Source: Zobellella endophytica (GTDB taxonomy: Bacteria; Pseudomonadota; Gammaproteobacteria; Enterobacterales; Aeromonadaceae). Taken from it: 64,000 nucleotides of DNA. This document shows positions 16,798 through 27,115 of this stretch, one piece after another (position 1 is the first letter of the stretch; each line of letters starts with the position of its first letter). The DNA is taken from positions 1 to 64,000 of the forward strand of contig NZ_PXYG01000012.1 in NCBI RefSeq assembly GCF_003012775.1, given 5' to 3'. Under the pieces are notes generated by a model. It had not been told where the DNA came from. It worked only from the letters and a program-made list of their open reading frames with translations, and did no database searches. Made by a program: the position numbers and the translations under genes.

Positions 16798-17703
16798 TCA
16801 GGTGTCAGGAGCCTCACCCATACCAAAAAACTGGCTTATTTTATCCAGCTCATTCAATGAGTTATAAGAAATAACTAATTTACCTTTCTCTTTGTGACTC
16901 GACTTGATTTCTACTTTTGTTCCTAATTTTTCACCAATTTCCTGTTCAAGCCGACTCATCAGCAAGGATCTGGGCTGCTCGATTTTCTCTTTCTTCGGAG
17001 TAATCGTCTGTTTGACCAGCTTTTCGGTCTCACGCACCGTCAGGCCCTTCTGCGCCACCCTCTGCGCCAGTTCCGATTGCAGCTGTCCTTCCACCGCCAG
17101 CAGAGCGCGGGCGTGGCCCATTTCCAGGTCGCCATGCTCCACCAGGCGCTTGACGTCATCGTTGAGCAGGTTCAGCCGCAGCAGGTTGCTGACGGTGCTG
17201 CGGCTCTTGCCAACGGCATCGGCCACTGTCTGGTGAGTAAACGCAAACTCCTCAATCAGGCGGGCCAGTGCCTGGGCTTCCTCGATCGCGTTGAGGTCTT
17301 CCCGCTGGATATTCTCGATCAGGCCGATGGCCATGGCCTCGCGGTCTTCCGCCTCCTTGACCAGGCAGGGTACCTGGCTCAGTCCGGCCAGCCGGGCGGC
17401 CCGCCAACGGCGTTCGCCGGCCAGAATTTCATAGCCTCCCGATTCCAGCGGGCGTACCACTATCGGCTGGATGATGCCCTGCTGGCGGATGGAGGCGGCC
17501 AGCTCGGCCAGCGCATCCTGGGACATGTCCCGTCGGGGCTGGTACTTGCCGGGGCGGAGCTGGTTGAGCGGCAGGCTGAGCAAGTCGCCGTTGGCGCCCT
17601 CGCGGGAGTGCACTTCGGCCTGCTGCTGGCGCAGGTTGGCCGCCGAACTGGTGCTGAGCAAGGCATCCAGCCCCTTGCCCAGGCCGCGTCGTTTCATGGT
17701 CAT
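16798..17703 (-). CDS. parB: Chromosome partitioning protein ParB
   Basis: The 301-residue protein binds parS sites near the origin and spreads as a CTP-dependent clamp. The N-terminus is MTMKRRGLGKGLDALL. The ParB N-domain carries LRPGKYQPRRDM and the GERRWRAARLAG nucleotide motif. A helix-turn-helix follows (HQTVADAVGKSRSTVSNLLRL). The start ATG overlaps the parA stop (ATGA), showing translational coupling. It works with ParA in origin segregation, fitting its location beside oriC. Confidence 0.95.
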   Translation of the reverse strand: MTMKRRGLGKGLDALLSTSSAANLRQQQAEVHSREGANGDLLSLPLNQLRPGKYQPRRDMSQDALAELAASIRQQGIIQPIVVRPLESGGYEILAGERRWRAARLAGLSQVPCLVKEAEDREAMAIGLIENIQREDLNAIEEAQALARLIEEFAFTHQTVADAVGKSRSTVSNLLRLNLLNDDVKRLVEHGDLEMGHARALLAVEGQLQSELAQRVAQKGLTVRETEKLVKQTITPKKEKIEQPRSLLMSRLEQEIGEKLGTKVEIKSSHKEKGKLVISYNSLNELDKISQFFGMGEAPDT

Positions 17704-18503
17704 ACGGTGTGTTCCAGGTTTTCGGGGGCCGACTCCTCGCACTCGGCCCGGCGCAGGATTTCTCCGGCCAGCGCCAGATAGGCTTTCGCACCCACCGAGG
17801 ATTTATCGTAATACATCGCCGGGGTACCGAAGCTCGGGGCCTCCGCCAGGCGCACGTTACGGGGAATGACGGTGCGATAGACCTTGTCGCCGAAGTGGGC
17901 CTTGAGCTGATCGGACACCTCATTGGACAGGCGGTTGCGGTGATCGTACATGGTACGCAGTATGCCTTCGATCCTGAGCGCCGGATTGACCACCGCCGCC
18001 AGCTTGCTGATGGTATCGACCAGGGCGGTCAGGCCTTCCAGCGCGAAATATTCGCACTGCATGGGCACCAGCACCGAATCCGCCGCCGACATGGCGTTGA
18101 CGGTCAGCAGGTTGAGCGAAGGCGGGCAGTCGATGAAAATATAATCGTAGTAGTCCCGCACCGGGGCCAGGGCGTTGCGCAGCCGCACTTCCCGGGCGAA
18201 GAACTCCATCAGCTTGATTTCGGCGGCGGTGACATCGCCGTTACCGGCGATCAGGTGATAACCGCCGCTGGTTTCCCGCTCGACCACCTGTTCGACCGGC
18301 ATTTCCTCCACCAGCAGTTCGTAGGCGGTGCTGGCCACCTGGTATTTGTCGACACCGCTGGCCATGGTGGAATTGCCCTGGGGATCGAGGTCGATCACCA
18401 GCACTTTGCGCTTGGTGGCGGCCATGGACGCCGCCAGGTTGACACAGGTCGTGGTTTTACCCACGCCGCCCTTTTGATTGGCAATGGCGATGACTTTTCC
18501 CAC
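17700..18503 (-). CDS. parA: Chromosome partitioning ATPase ParA (Soj)
   Basis: The 267-residue deviant-Walker ATPase drives segregation of ParB-parS complexes. The Walker A motif is KGGVGKTT (residues 11-18) with the signature Lys, and Walker B is in YIFIDCPPSLN. There is no N-terminal DNA-binding extension, as expected for the chromosomal type. It is encoded between rsmG and parB with short gaps, forming the mnmG-rsmG-parA-parB cluster. Confidence 0.96.
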   Translation of the reverse strand: MGKVIAIANQKGGVGKTTTCVNLAASMAATKRKVLVIDLDPQGNSTMASGVDKYQVASTAYELLVEEMPVEQVVERETSGGYHLIAGNGDVTAAEIKLMEFFAREVRLRNALAPVRDYYDYIFIDCPPSLNLLTVNAMSAADSVLVPMQCEYFALEGLTALVDTISKLAAVVNPALRIEGILRTMYDHRNRLSNEVSDQLKAHFGDKVYRTVIPRNVRLAEAPSFGTPAMYYDKSSVGAKAYLALAGEILRRAECEESAPENLEHTV

Positions 18504-18512
18504 CGAAAACCT

Positions 18513-19136
18513 CTATTGGCTGGCTTGTTGAATAACCACCAGATGGCGGTCCCCTTCCTGCTCGGGCACGGTGAGCGGATACACCCGGTGACACTCGAGA
18601 TGAGCAGGCAGCGATTGTAGCTCCAGCTCCGGATATTGTCCCTTCAGTGCCAGAAACTGCCCGCCGGGAGCCGGCAGATGCGCACACCAGCTTAACATGT
18701 CGTCCAGGGAAGCAAAGGCCCGGCTCAGCACCCCGTCAAACTTTTGCTCCGGCCGGTACGCCTCCACCCGGCTCTGCACCGCCTCCACGTTGGTCAGGCC
18801 CAGGTGATGCACCGCCATGCGGATAAAGCGGATGCGCTTGCCCAGGCTGTCGAGCAGCACGAACTGCTTGTCGGGGTTGATGATGGCGAGCGGCAGCCCA
18901 GGCAGCCCCGGACCGGTGCCCACGTCGATGAAGCGTGTCCCCTCGAGGTGAGGGCTCACTACCAGGCTGTCCAGGATATGGCGCACCAGCATGGCGTCGG
19001 GGTCGCGCACCGAGGTCAGGTTGTAGGCCTTGTTCCATTTGTCGAGCAGGCCGACCAGCTCCAGCAGTTGCCGTTGTTGGTCCTCACTGACCTGCAGACC
19101 CGCCTGGGTCAGCAGTTGTTGCAGTTTCTGTTTCAT
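18513..19136 (-). CDS. rsmG: 16S rRNA (guanine527-N7)-methyltransferase RsmG (GidB)
   Basis: A SAM-dependent enzyme of 207 residues that methylates G527 of 16S rRNA. Loss of it gives low-level streptomycin resistance in several bacteria. The SAM-binding motif is [17 protein letters not shown], and the N-terminal region [12 protein letters not shown] and VRHILDSL are typical. It lies 8 bp downstream of mnmG and 9 bp upstream of parA in the classic origin-proximal operon. Confidence 0.96.
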   Translation of the reverse strand: MKQKLQQLLTQAGLQVSEDQQRQLLELVGLLDKWNKAYNLTSVRDPDAMLVRHILDSLVVSPHLEGTRFIDVGTGPGLPGLPLAIINPDKQFVLLDSLGKRIRFIRMAVHHLGLTNVEAVQSRVEAYRPEQKFDGVLSRAFASLDDMLSWCAHLPAPGGQFLALKGQYPELELQSLPAHLECHRVYPLTVPEQEGDRHLVVIQQASQ

Positions 19137-19144
19137 GTCCCGCC

Positions 19145-21034
19145 TCAGGCCGACTTGCGCAGCAGGCCGCGTTTTTTCAGGTGGACCAGCAGAATCGAAA
19201 TCGCCGCCGGCGTGACCCCGGATATGCGCGACGCCATCCCCAGGGTCTCGGGCTTAGCCTGGTTCAGCTTGGCCACCACTTCGTTGGACAGGCCGGGAAC
19301 CTCCTGGTAATCCAGATCCAGCGGCAATCGGGTATGTTCGTTGCGCAGCTGCTTCTGGATTTCGTCGCGCTGGCGCTCGATATAGCCGGCGTACTTGATC
19401 TGGATCTCCACCTGCTCGGCGGCCTGTTCATGCTCGATACCCGGGCCTATGCCTTCGACTGCCATCAGGCCGGTGTAATCCAGCTCGGGCCGGCGCAGCA
19501 GCTCCTCAAGGTTGTGTTCCCGGCTGAGCGGAGTTTTCAGTTTTTCGTTCAGGGCCGGCGCGGCCGCATGTTTGGGGGTGATCCAGGTTTCCCGCAGCCG
19601 CCGGGTTTCCTGCTCGATACGCTCCACCTTGTCGCTGAACAGGGCCCAGCGGTGATCGTCTACCAGGCCGAGCTCCCGGCCCGCTTCGGTCAGCCGCAGA
19701 TCCGCGTTGTCTTCCCGCAGCAGCAGCCGGTACTCGGCCCGGCTGGTAAACATCCGGTAGGGCTCCTGGGTGCCCAGGGTGGACAGATCGTCCATCATCA
19801 CCCCCAGGTAGGCCTGATCCCGGCGCGGCGACCAGGCTTCTTTGCCGAAGGCGCGCAGGGCGGCATTCAGCCCCGCCAACAGTCCTTGGGCGCCGGCTTC
19901 CTCATAGCCGGTGGTACCGTTGATCTGGCCGGCGAAGAACAGGTTGTGCAGGCACTTGTTTTCCATGTTGCTCTTCAGATCCCGGGGATCGAAGTAATCG
20001 TACTCGATGGCGTAGCCGGGACGGACGATATGAGCCTGCTCGAAGCCCCGGATCGAGCGCACGATGGCCAGCTGCACATCGAACGGCAGGCTGGTAGAAA
20101 TGCCGTTGGGATAGAGCTCGGTGCTGGTCAGCCCTTCCGGCTCGACGAAGATCTGGTGCGAGGCCTTGTCGGCGAAGCGCATGATCTTGTCTTCGATCGA
20201 GGGGCAGTAGCGGGGGCCGATCCCCTCGATCACCCCCGCGTACATGGGGCTGCGATCCAGGTTGTTGCGGATCACCTCGTGGGTGCGCTCGTTGGTGTGG
20301 GTGATGTAGCAGGGCAGCTGGCGGGGATGATCCGCCCGGCTGCCGATAAAGGAAAACACCGGGGTGGGATCGTCGCCGGGCTGGGGCTGCATCACCGAAA
20401 AATCGACGCTGCGGGCATCGATCCGCGGCGGGGTGCCGGTCTTGAGCCGGTCGATCCGCAGCGGCAGTTCACGCAGTCGGCTTGCCAGGGCGATCGACGG
20501 CGGATCCCCGGCCCGGCCGCCCTTATAGTTGTCCATGCCGATGTGGATCAGGCCGTTGAGGAAGGTGCCGACGGTCAGTACCACCGTCCTGGCACGGAAT
20601 TTCAGTCCGGTCTGGGTGATCACCCCGACCACGGTATCGCCATCCAGCAGCAGATCGTCGCAGGCCTGCTGGAAGATCTTCAGGTTGGGCTGGCTTTCGA
20701 GCATGGTCCGTACCGCCAGCTTGTACAGCTGACGATCCGCCTGGGCTCGGGTGGCCCTGACTGCCGGGCCTTTGGAGGCGTTGAGAGTGCGAAACTGGAT
20801 CCCGGCCCTGTCTGCGGCACGCGCCATGATCCCGCCGAGGGCATCGATCTCTTTCACCAGGTGGCCTTTGCCGATGCCGCCGATCGCCGGATTGCAGGAC
20901 ATTTGTCCCAAGGTATCTACGTTATGGGTCAGCAACAGGGTATTTGCCCCCATGCGTGCTGCGGCAGCGGCGGCTTCGGTACCGGCGTGCCCGCCTCCGA
21001 CCACGATGACGTCGAACCATTCTTCATATTGCAT
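19145..21034 (-). CDS. mnmG: tRNA uridine-5-carboxymethylaminomethyl modification enzyme MnmG (GidA)
   Basis: An FAD-dependent partner of MnmE that makes the cmnm5/mnm5 modification at the wobble uridine of several tRNAs. The protein has 629 residues from the [18 protein letters not shown]. The upstream extension to the next in-frame start has no family match. The FAD-binding [10 protein letters not shown] and the signatures [17 protein letters not shown] and [16 protein letters not shown] are intact. Its partner mnmE ends the window, 42 kb away. The gene starts directly beside oriC, as in E. coli. Confidence 0.97.
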   Translation of the reverse strand: MQYEEWFDVIVVGGGHAGTEAAAAAARMGANTLLLTHNVDTLGQMSCNPAIGGIGKGHLVKEIDALGGIMARAADRAGIQFRTLNASKGPAVRATRAQADRQLYKLAVRTMLESQPNLKIFQQACDDLLLDGDTVVGVITQTGLKFRARTVVLTVGTFLNGLIHIGMDNYKGGRAGDPPSIALASRLRELPLRIDRLKTGTPPRIDARSVDFSVMQPQPGDDPTPVFSFIGSRADHPRQLPCYITHTNERTHEVIRNNLDRSPMYAGVIEGIGPRYCPSIEDKIMRFADKASHQIFVEPEGLTSTELYPNGISTSLPFDVQLAIVRSIRGFEQAHIVRPGYAIEYDYFDPRDLKSNMENKCLHNLFFAGQINGTTGYEEAGAQGLLAGLNAALRAFGKEAWSPRRDQAYLGVMMDDLSTLGTQEPYRMFTSRAEYRLLLREDNADLRLTEAGRELGLVDDHRWALFSDKVERIEQETRRLRETWITPKHAAAPALNEKLKTPLSREHNLEELLRRPELDYTGLMAVEGIGPGIEHEQAAEQVEIQIKYAGYIERQRDEIQKQLRNEHTRLPLDLDYQEVPGLSNEVVAKLNQAKPETLGMASRISGVTPAAISILLVHLKKRGLLRKSA

Positions 21035-21060
21035 AACAGATACTCTTGAAACGTGCTGGT

Positions 21061-21530
21061 GTAAGGATCCCAAAAGGGCGGTCATTTTAGCTGTTTTGCT
21101 TCTCCGATGGAAACCGGATCGGAAGGGGATCGGCAAGATCCTAATAGATCTTAGATCTCTAGATCGATCTTCTACTGGATCTATTATTAGTCTCGTCCAG
21201 ATCTGTGTATAAGCGTTTTTTGATCTGTAAGATCATACGGTTACTTGGGATCTATTGATGTGGACAAAGGTCCTTGGACGACGGGACAGCCGGTGGTTAA
21301 CTCGGGATGTTATGCACATACCCCCCATAAAATAAATCAATCAATAGGATAACTATAGGTTTAACACCGGTTTGATCCATAGTTATCAACAATACGTGAT
21401 CTGCGTGGGGGAGGGGGGTGAATGATGCAATCGGTCGGATCTGTTGATAACTTGGTGGAAAGAAAATTCGCCCGCCGGGGGGATCCTGTGCCGGGCGATC
21501 CCGCTGGAGTGGCGGTCAGCGGGGGATCCC
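21061..21530. other. Chromosomal replication origin oriC
   Basis: The mnmG-mioC gap has the full character of an enterobacterial-type oriC. I count 19 GATC Dam sites in about 465 bp, where about two are expected. DnaA boxes are TTATACACA (21204-21212, minus), TTATGCACA (21310-21318, plus), TTGTCCACA (21259-21267, minus) and TTATCAACA twice (21383-21391 plus; 21442-21450 minus). The left part (21141-21235) is AT-rich, with GATCT-containing repeats including GATCTATTATTAG, and is the probable unwinding element. The order matches E. coli (mnmG-oriC-mioC). Confidence 0.95.
21141..21235. other. Probable DNA unwinding element of oriC
   Basis: An AT-rich stretch with closely spaced GATCT units: ten GATC sites begin between 21137 and 21231. 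It is analogous to the 13-mer region of E. coli oriC and adjoins the strong DnaA box at 21204-21212. The assignment is by position and composition. Confidence 0.7.
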
Positions 21531-21974
21531 TAGGTCTTGTAGCCACTGATCGAGCCAGATCTCGGCGGTGTCTTCCGGTTGATCCGGCAGGCTGACGTCT
21601 ATTTCCAGCAAGGATCCGATCCGTTCTGCTCCCAGCTGCCGCAGCCGTTGATCGAGCTTTTGAATCCCGTGGCAGAAGGTATCGTAACTGCGGTCGCCCA
21701 GGCCGACGGCGCCGTATTGCAGCCTGTGCAGGGACACCGCTTCCGAGCCCAGTTGCCGGTAAAGGGAGGCGATGTTGTCGGGCAGATCGCCGGCGCCATG
21801 GGTAGAACTGACCACCAATAGGTAGTGCCCGGGTTCGATCAAGATGTGATCAAACTGGGGAGAAGTGTGAATAACTGTCTGGTGACCGAGATCGCGCAGC
21901 TTTTGCGCCAGGTGATCAGCCAGATCTTCCGCGCTACCCAGGGTAGAGCCGACGAGGAGGGTGAAATGATTCAT
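21516..21974 (-). CDS. mioC: Flavodoxin-like protein MioC
   Basis: A short-chain flavodoxin of 152 residues. The FMN phosphate loop is in VGSTLGSAEDLADHL (residues 8-22) and the isoalloxazine loops are VVSSTHGAGDLPDN and YGAVGLGDRSYDTFC. E. coli MioC supports biotin synthase. Its gene is best known because transcription from it enters oriC, and the orientation here preserves that arrangement. It stands alone. Confidence 0.93.
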   Translation of the reverse strand: MNHFTLLVGSTLGSAEDLADHLAQKLRDLGHQTVIHTSPQFDHILIEPGHYLLVVSSTHGAGDLPDNIASLYRQLGSEAVSLHRLQYGAVGLGDRSYDTFCHGIQKLDQRLRQLGAERIGSLLEIDVSLPDQPEDTAEIWLDQWLQDLGIPR

Positions 21975-22115
21975 GCTGTCTCACGGGATGATTTTTGCCC
22001 ATTTTATCGCTCCGGTGGCAAAAAGACAGCCGGGACAGGAGCCGAATGGAGGGATTAAGGGGAGGAGATTTTTGGGGTTCCGGTAGAAACCCTACATCGG
22101 GATGGTTATTTTTAT

Positions 22116-22146
22116 AATAAATATTCCTTTTTTAAGAATATTTATT
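22116..22146. promoter_or_regulatory. AT-rich inverted repeat upstream of gdhA
   Basis: Perfect 11-bp arms AATAAATATTC and GAATATTTATT flank a 9-base loop in the mioC-gdhA intergenic region, about 100 bp before the gdhA start. It could be an operator or a structured part of the gdhA upstream region; the binding factor is unknown. Confidence 0.45.
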
Positions 22147-22224
22147 TATCTATTTGGGTATTGACCGGGCGTGGTCACTCGTATTCCAATACAATCTCGA
22201 ATATTCATTGTACCCAATTCGTAG

Positions 22225-23601
<1,377 letters not shown>

Positions 23602-23628
23602 GCGAGTACTTGCTTTTCCCTTGGTAAC

Positions 23629-23657
23629 AAGGCCCGGTATTCCGGGCTTTTATTTTT
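23629..23657 (+). terminator. gdhA terminator
   Basis: A stem GCCCGG / CCGGGC with a TATT loop, extended by A-T pairs, is followed by TTTTATTTTT. It separates gdhA from the sigma-54-driven urt operon. Confidence 0.8.
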
Positions 23658-23789
23658 CCGGCCCGCCTTGCCCACTTATGGTGCGCGCTTTGCCTCTCCC
23701 TCTTTTGGTTGCACCATGCTGGACGAAAAGGGTGCACTCCAATTACCCCATAGTGGGTATCTCTCTGGTTTGAAAACGAATTTCCTTGC

Positions 23790-23804
23790 TGGCACAGCCT
23801 TTGC
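23790..23804 (+). promoter_or_regulatory. Sigma-54 promoter of the urt operon
   Basis: The sequence TGGCAC-N5-TTGC matches the -24/-12 consensus perfectly and lies about 50 bp before the urtA start. TGCACC half-sites facing each other at about 23710-23737, upstream, resemble NtrC enhancer elements. Nitrogen-limitation control through NtrC is therefore likely. Confidence 0.85.
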
Positions 23805-23853
23805 TTCAAGCGAAGCAGGCAATCGAAAAGTGTTTCAGCACAAGGAGCTTATC

Positions 23854-25164
23854 GTGAAAAAATCCCTCTGTTATTCCGCCCTGCTGGCCGCCGGCCTGGC
23901 ATCCTTCTCCGCCAGCGCTCAGGACGAGGTGATCAAGGTCGGCATACTGCATTCATTGTCCGGCACCATGGCCATCAGCGAGTCCACCCTGAAAGACACC
24001 GTACTGATGCTGATCGAGCAGCAGAATGCCGCGGGCGGCCTGCTGGGCAAGCAGCTGGAACCGGTGGTGGTGGATCCCGCCTCCAACTGGCCGCTGTTCG
24101 CCGAGCGGGCCCGGGAGCTGCTGGCCCAGGAGAAGGTGGACGTGATCTTCGGCAACTGGACCTCGGTGTCGCGCAAGGCGGTGCTGCCGGTGGTGGAAGA
24201 ACTGAACGGCCTGTTGTTCTACCCGGTACAGTACGAGGGTGAGGAGTCCTCCCAGAACGTGTTCTACACCGGCGCGGCGCCCAACCAGCAGGCCATTCCG
24301 GCGGTGGACTACCTGATGAAGGAGCTGGGTGTGGAGCGCTGGGTGCTGGCCGGCACCGACTACGTCTATCCGCGTACCACCAACCGCATCCTCGAAGCCT
24401 ACCTGAAAGACAGCGGCGTGGCGGAAGAGGACATCATGATCAACTACACCCCCTTCGGGCACGCCGACTGGCAGAACATCGTGGCCGAGATCAAGCGTTT
24501 CGGCAGCGCCGGCAAGAAGACCGCCGTGGTGTCCACCATCAACGGCGACGCCAACGTGCCCTTCTACCGGGAGCTGGGCAACCAGGGCATCGACGCCGCC
24601 GACATCCCGGTGGTGGCCTTCTCGGTGGGCGAGCAGGAGCTGTCCGGCATCGATACCGCGCCCCTGGTCGGGCACCTGGCGGCCTGGAACTACTTCATGA
24701 GTGTAGATGCGGATGCCAACGGCGACTTTATCGATGCCTGGCTGGACTTCACCGACAAGGACGATGCGGTCACCAACGACCCGATGGAAGCCCACTATAT
24801 CGGCTTCAACATGTGGGCCGAGGCGGTACGCAAGGCCGGCACCACCGAGGTGGACGCGGTCAAGGACGCCATCATCGGGGTGACGGTGCCCAACCTGACC
24901 GGCGGCTACGCCACCATGCTGCCCAACCACCATATCACCAAGCCGGTACTCATCGGCGAGATCCAGGACGATGGCCAGTTCGAGGTGGTCTGGCAGACCA
25001 CCGGTACCGTGATGGGCGACGCCTGGTCCGATTACCTGCCCGGCTCCAAGGATCTGGTGGCGGACTGGACAGCCCCCATGCAGTGCGGCAACTACAACGT
25101 AACCACCGGCAAGTGCGGCGGCAGCCAGGCCAAGGCGGAAGCTCAGGCGGCGCTGGGGGATTAA
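23854..25164 (+). CDS. urtA: Urea ABC transporter, substrate-binding protein UrtA
   Basis: Periplasmic receptor of the high-affinity urea ABC transporter, 436 residues from a GTG start with AAGGAG 6 bp upstream. A longer in-frame extension would cross the sigma-54 promoter. A clear signal peptide (MKKSLCYSALLAAGLASFSASAQ) precedes the type-1 receptor fold. Urea-family features include ILHSLSGTMAISE, GNWTSVSRKAVLPVVEE and LFYPVQYEGEESS. It heads urtABCDE. No urease genes are visible in this window. Confidence 0.95.
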   Translation: MKKSLCYSALLAAGLASFSASAQDEVIKVGILHSLSGTMAISESTLKDTVLMLIEQQNAAGGLLGKQLEPVVVDPASNWPLFAERARELLAQEKVDVIFGNWTSVSRKAVLPVVEELNGLLFYPVQYEGEESSQNVFYTGAAPNQQAIPAVDYLMKELGVERWVLAGTDYVYPRTTNRILEAYLKDSGVAEEDIMINYTPFGHADWQNIVAEIKRFGSAGKKTAVVSTINGDANVPFYRELGNQGIDAADIPVVAFSVGEQELSGIDTAPLVGHLAAWNYFMSVDADANGDFIDAWLDFTDKDDAVTNDPMEAHYIGFNMWAEAVRKAGTTEVDAVKDAIIGVTVPNLTGGYATMLPNHHITKPVLIGEIQDDGQFEVVWQTTGTVMGDAWSDYLPGSKDLVADWTAPMQCGNYNVTTGKCGGSQAKAEAQAALGD

Positions 25165-25229
25165 GTCGGAAGCTGAGAGCGGGAAGCCTGGCTCTTAGTC
25201 ACAAGTCCGGCTGTTTGATTTAACGCAGA

Positions 25230-25379
25230 GAAGAGGCAACAGGGCCACCTCCGCCGACACGCTGCAAGTACGTCCGTGTAGGCTCGCACATGCCGAATGT
25301 CGCGGAAACTGTCGGTATCGCCGCGCTTCGCGCCCCCTGGCATGTGACGGTCGGCGGAGGCAATCCCCGTTGCCTCTTT
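25230..25379. repeat. Long palindromic intergenic repeat in urtA-urtB gap
   Basis: Outer arms AAGAGGCAAC / GTTGCCTCTT and inner arms CCTCCGCCGAC / GTCGGCGGAGG are perfect and nested. A further CACATGCC / GGCATGTG pair lies inside. The core CTCCGCCGACACGCTG recurs in the lldE-lldP gap at about 42908, so this is one copy of a dispersed element. It fills most of the 349-bp gap and could form a large hairpin in the urt mRNA. Confidence 0.75.
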
Positions 25380-25513
25380 CCAGCCCCAGCGCCGTCTGAA
25401 GGTGTGCCAGCAGGCGGCAGCGGGGCGATAGGGAGGACAAAGGGCGCAGCGAAGCCGGCCTGCCTGCGCTCCATTCTGTGACCCGGAAACGTTGGGAAAT
25501 TAAGGATAACACC

Positions 25514-27112
25514 ATGAAGATGTTCAGGAGCCTGATGGTCAAGCTGTGGCTGGTGGCGGGGCTGCTGGCCCCGGCGCTGCCGGTGGCGGCCCAGATTGAT
25601 GCCGGCCAGGCCTTGCTCGAGGCGCTGGATGTGCGCGCCTTCGAGGCCAAGGGCGAAGCCATCGACGCCATCGTCGCCAGCCGGGATCCGCGGGCGCGGG
25701 ACTGGCTGGCGGCGCTGCTCGACGGCCGGCTGCAACGCAGCAAGGAAGACCAGCGCTTCGTGCTGGTGATGAGTACCGGCGGCCGGCAATGGCCGGTGCT
25801 CGATGCCCTTAACAATGAAGATCTGGGTACCCTGGGGCGCCGGGATCTGAACCGGATCAGCATCAACAACAGCCTGCGCAACCAGTTGCGCAGCGCCCTG
25901 GCGGTGCTGGATCTGTACGCGGACGATCCGGCCCTGCGGCGGGCCTCGGCCGAGCGGCTGCTGGGCGAGGTGGACACCGAACTGGCGCCCACCCTGGCGG
26001 CGCTGATCCCCGAAGAGGCCGACGGCCAGATCCGGCGGCGGCTGACCCAGGCCCTGGCCATCCATCGGCTGGAGCAGGGCGACATCACCGCCATCGAGGA
26101 GCTGGCAGGCAGCCTGCACAATGAGGTGCGCATCGTCCTCAACCGGACGGCAGCGGGCGACGGCGAGCTGGCCGAGGCAGCCCGCAAGGCGCTCACCGAT
26201 ATCGAGCAGAACCTCCGGCTCAACCGCGCCGCCGAGACCCTCTATTTTGGCCTCAGCCTGGGCTCGGTGCTGGTGCTGGCGGCCATCGGCCTGGCCATCA
26301 CCTTCGGGGTCATGGGGGTGATCAACATGGCCCATGGGGAACTGATCATGCTCGGCGCCTACACCACCTGGCTGCTGCAGCAACTGCTGCCGGGCCAGCC
26401 TGGGCTGGCGCTGCTGCTGTCCATTCCCACCGGCTTCCTGGTGGCGGCGCTCGCCGGCATTGCCATCGAGCGCGGCGTTATCCAGTTCCTTAAGGGACGG
26501 CCGCTGGAAACTCTGCTGGCCACCTTCGGCGTCAGTCTGATCCTGCAGCAGCTGGTGCGCACCCTGATCTCCCCACTCAACCGCACCGTGGTCACCCCCG
26601 AGTGGATGAGCGGCTCCCTGGTGGTGAACGACGCCCTGTCGCTCACCCTCAACCGGCTCTATGTGCTGGGCTTCGCCCTCTTGGTATTCGGCGGCCTGAT
26701 GTGGGTGATGAAGGGTACCCGGCTGGGGCTGGAGGTGCGCGCCGTGACCCAGAACCGCACCATGGCCCGGGCCATGGGCATCCGTGCCACCCGGGTGGAC
26801 ATCCTCACCTTCGGCCTGGGCTCCGGCGTGGCCGGCCTGGCCGGGGTGGCCCTGTCCCAGCTCACCAACGTGGGCCCCAACCTGGGCCAGAACTACATCA
26901 TCGACTCCTTTATGGTGGTGGTGTTCGGCGGCGTGGGCAACCTCTGGGGCACCCTGGTGGCCGGGCTCTCGCTCGGGGTCATCAACCAGATCCTGGAACC
27001 CTGGGCCGGGGCCGTGCTGGCCAAGATCATGGTGCTGGTGTTCATCATCCTGTTTATTCAAAAACGGCCGCGCGGGCTCTTCCCGCAGAAGGGCCGGGCG
27101 GCGGAGGGCTGA
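25514..27112 (+). CDS. urtB: Urea ABC transporter, permease UrtB
   Basis: Inner-membrane permease of the urea transporter, 532 residues from the ATG behind AAGGATAAC. It has a signal-like N-terminus and then a UrtB-specific region of about 230 residues with HEAT-like helices (LLDGRLQRSKEDQRFVL, ALAVLDLYADD). A LivH-type permease domain follows (LYFGLSLGSVLVLAAIGLAITFGVMGVINMAHGE, GVGNLWGTLVAGLSLGVIN). The long N-terminal extension distinguishes UrtB from amino-acid LivH proteins. Confidence 0.93.
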   Translation: MKMFRSLMVKLWLVAGLLAPALPVAAQIDAGQALLEALDVRAFEAKGEAIDAIVASRDPRARDWLAALLDGRLQRSKEDQRFVLVMSTGGRQWPVLDALNNEDLGTLGRRDLNRISINNSLRNQLRSALAVLDLYADDPALRRASAERLLGEVDTELAPTLAALIPEEADGQIRRRLTQALAIHRLEQGDITAIEELAGSLHNEVRIVLNRTAAGDGELAEAARKALTDIEQNLRLNRAAETLYFGLSLGSVLVLAAIGLAITFGVMGVINMAHGELIMLGAYTTWLLQQLLPGQPGLALLLSIPTGFLVAALAGIAIERGVIQFLKGRPLETLLATFGVSLILQQLVRTLISPLNRTVVTPEWMSGSLVVNDALSLTLNRLYVLGFALLVFGGLMWVMKGTRLGLEVRAVTQNRTMARAMGIRATRVDILTFGLGSGVAGLAGVALSQLTNVGPNLGQNYIIDSFMVVVFGGVGNLWGTLVAGLSLGVINQILEPWAGAVLAKIMVLVFIILFIQKRPRGLFPQKGRAAEG

Positions 27113-27115
27113 GCC

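Noticed and set aside
23668-23853. N-terminal extension of UrtA
   Set aside because: It would run across the sigma-54 promoter and lacks similarity. The GTG behind AAGGAG starts a perfect signal peptide.
25220-27061. A 613-codon minus-strand frame opposite urtB
   Set aside because: Low-complexity Gln/His/Gly-rich antisense frame. urtB is supported by family motifs and operon context.
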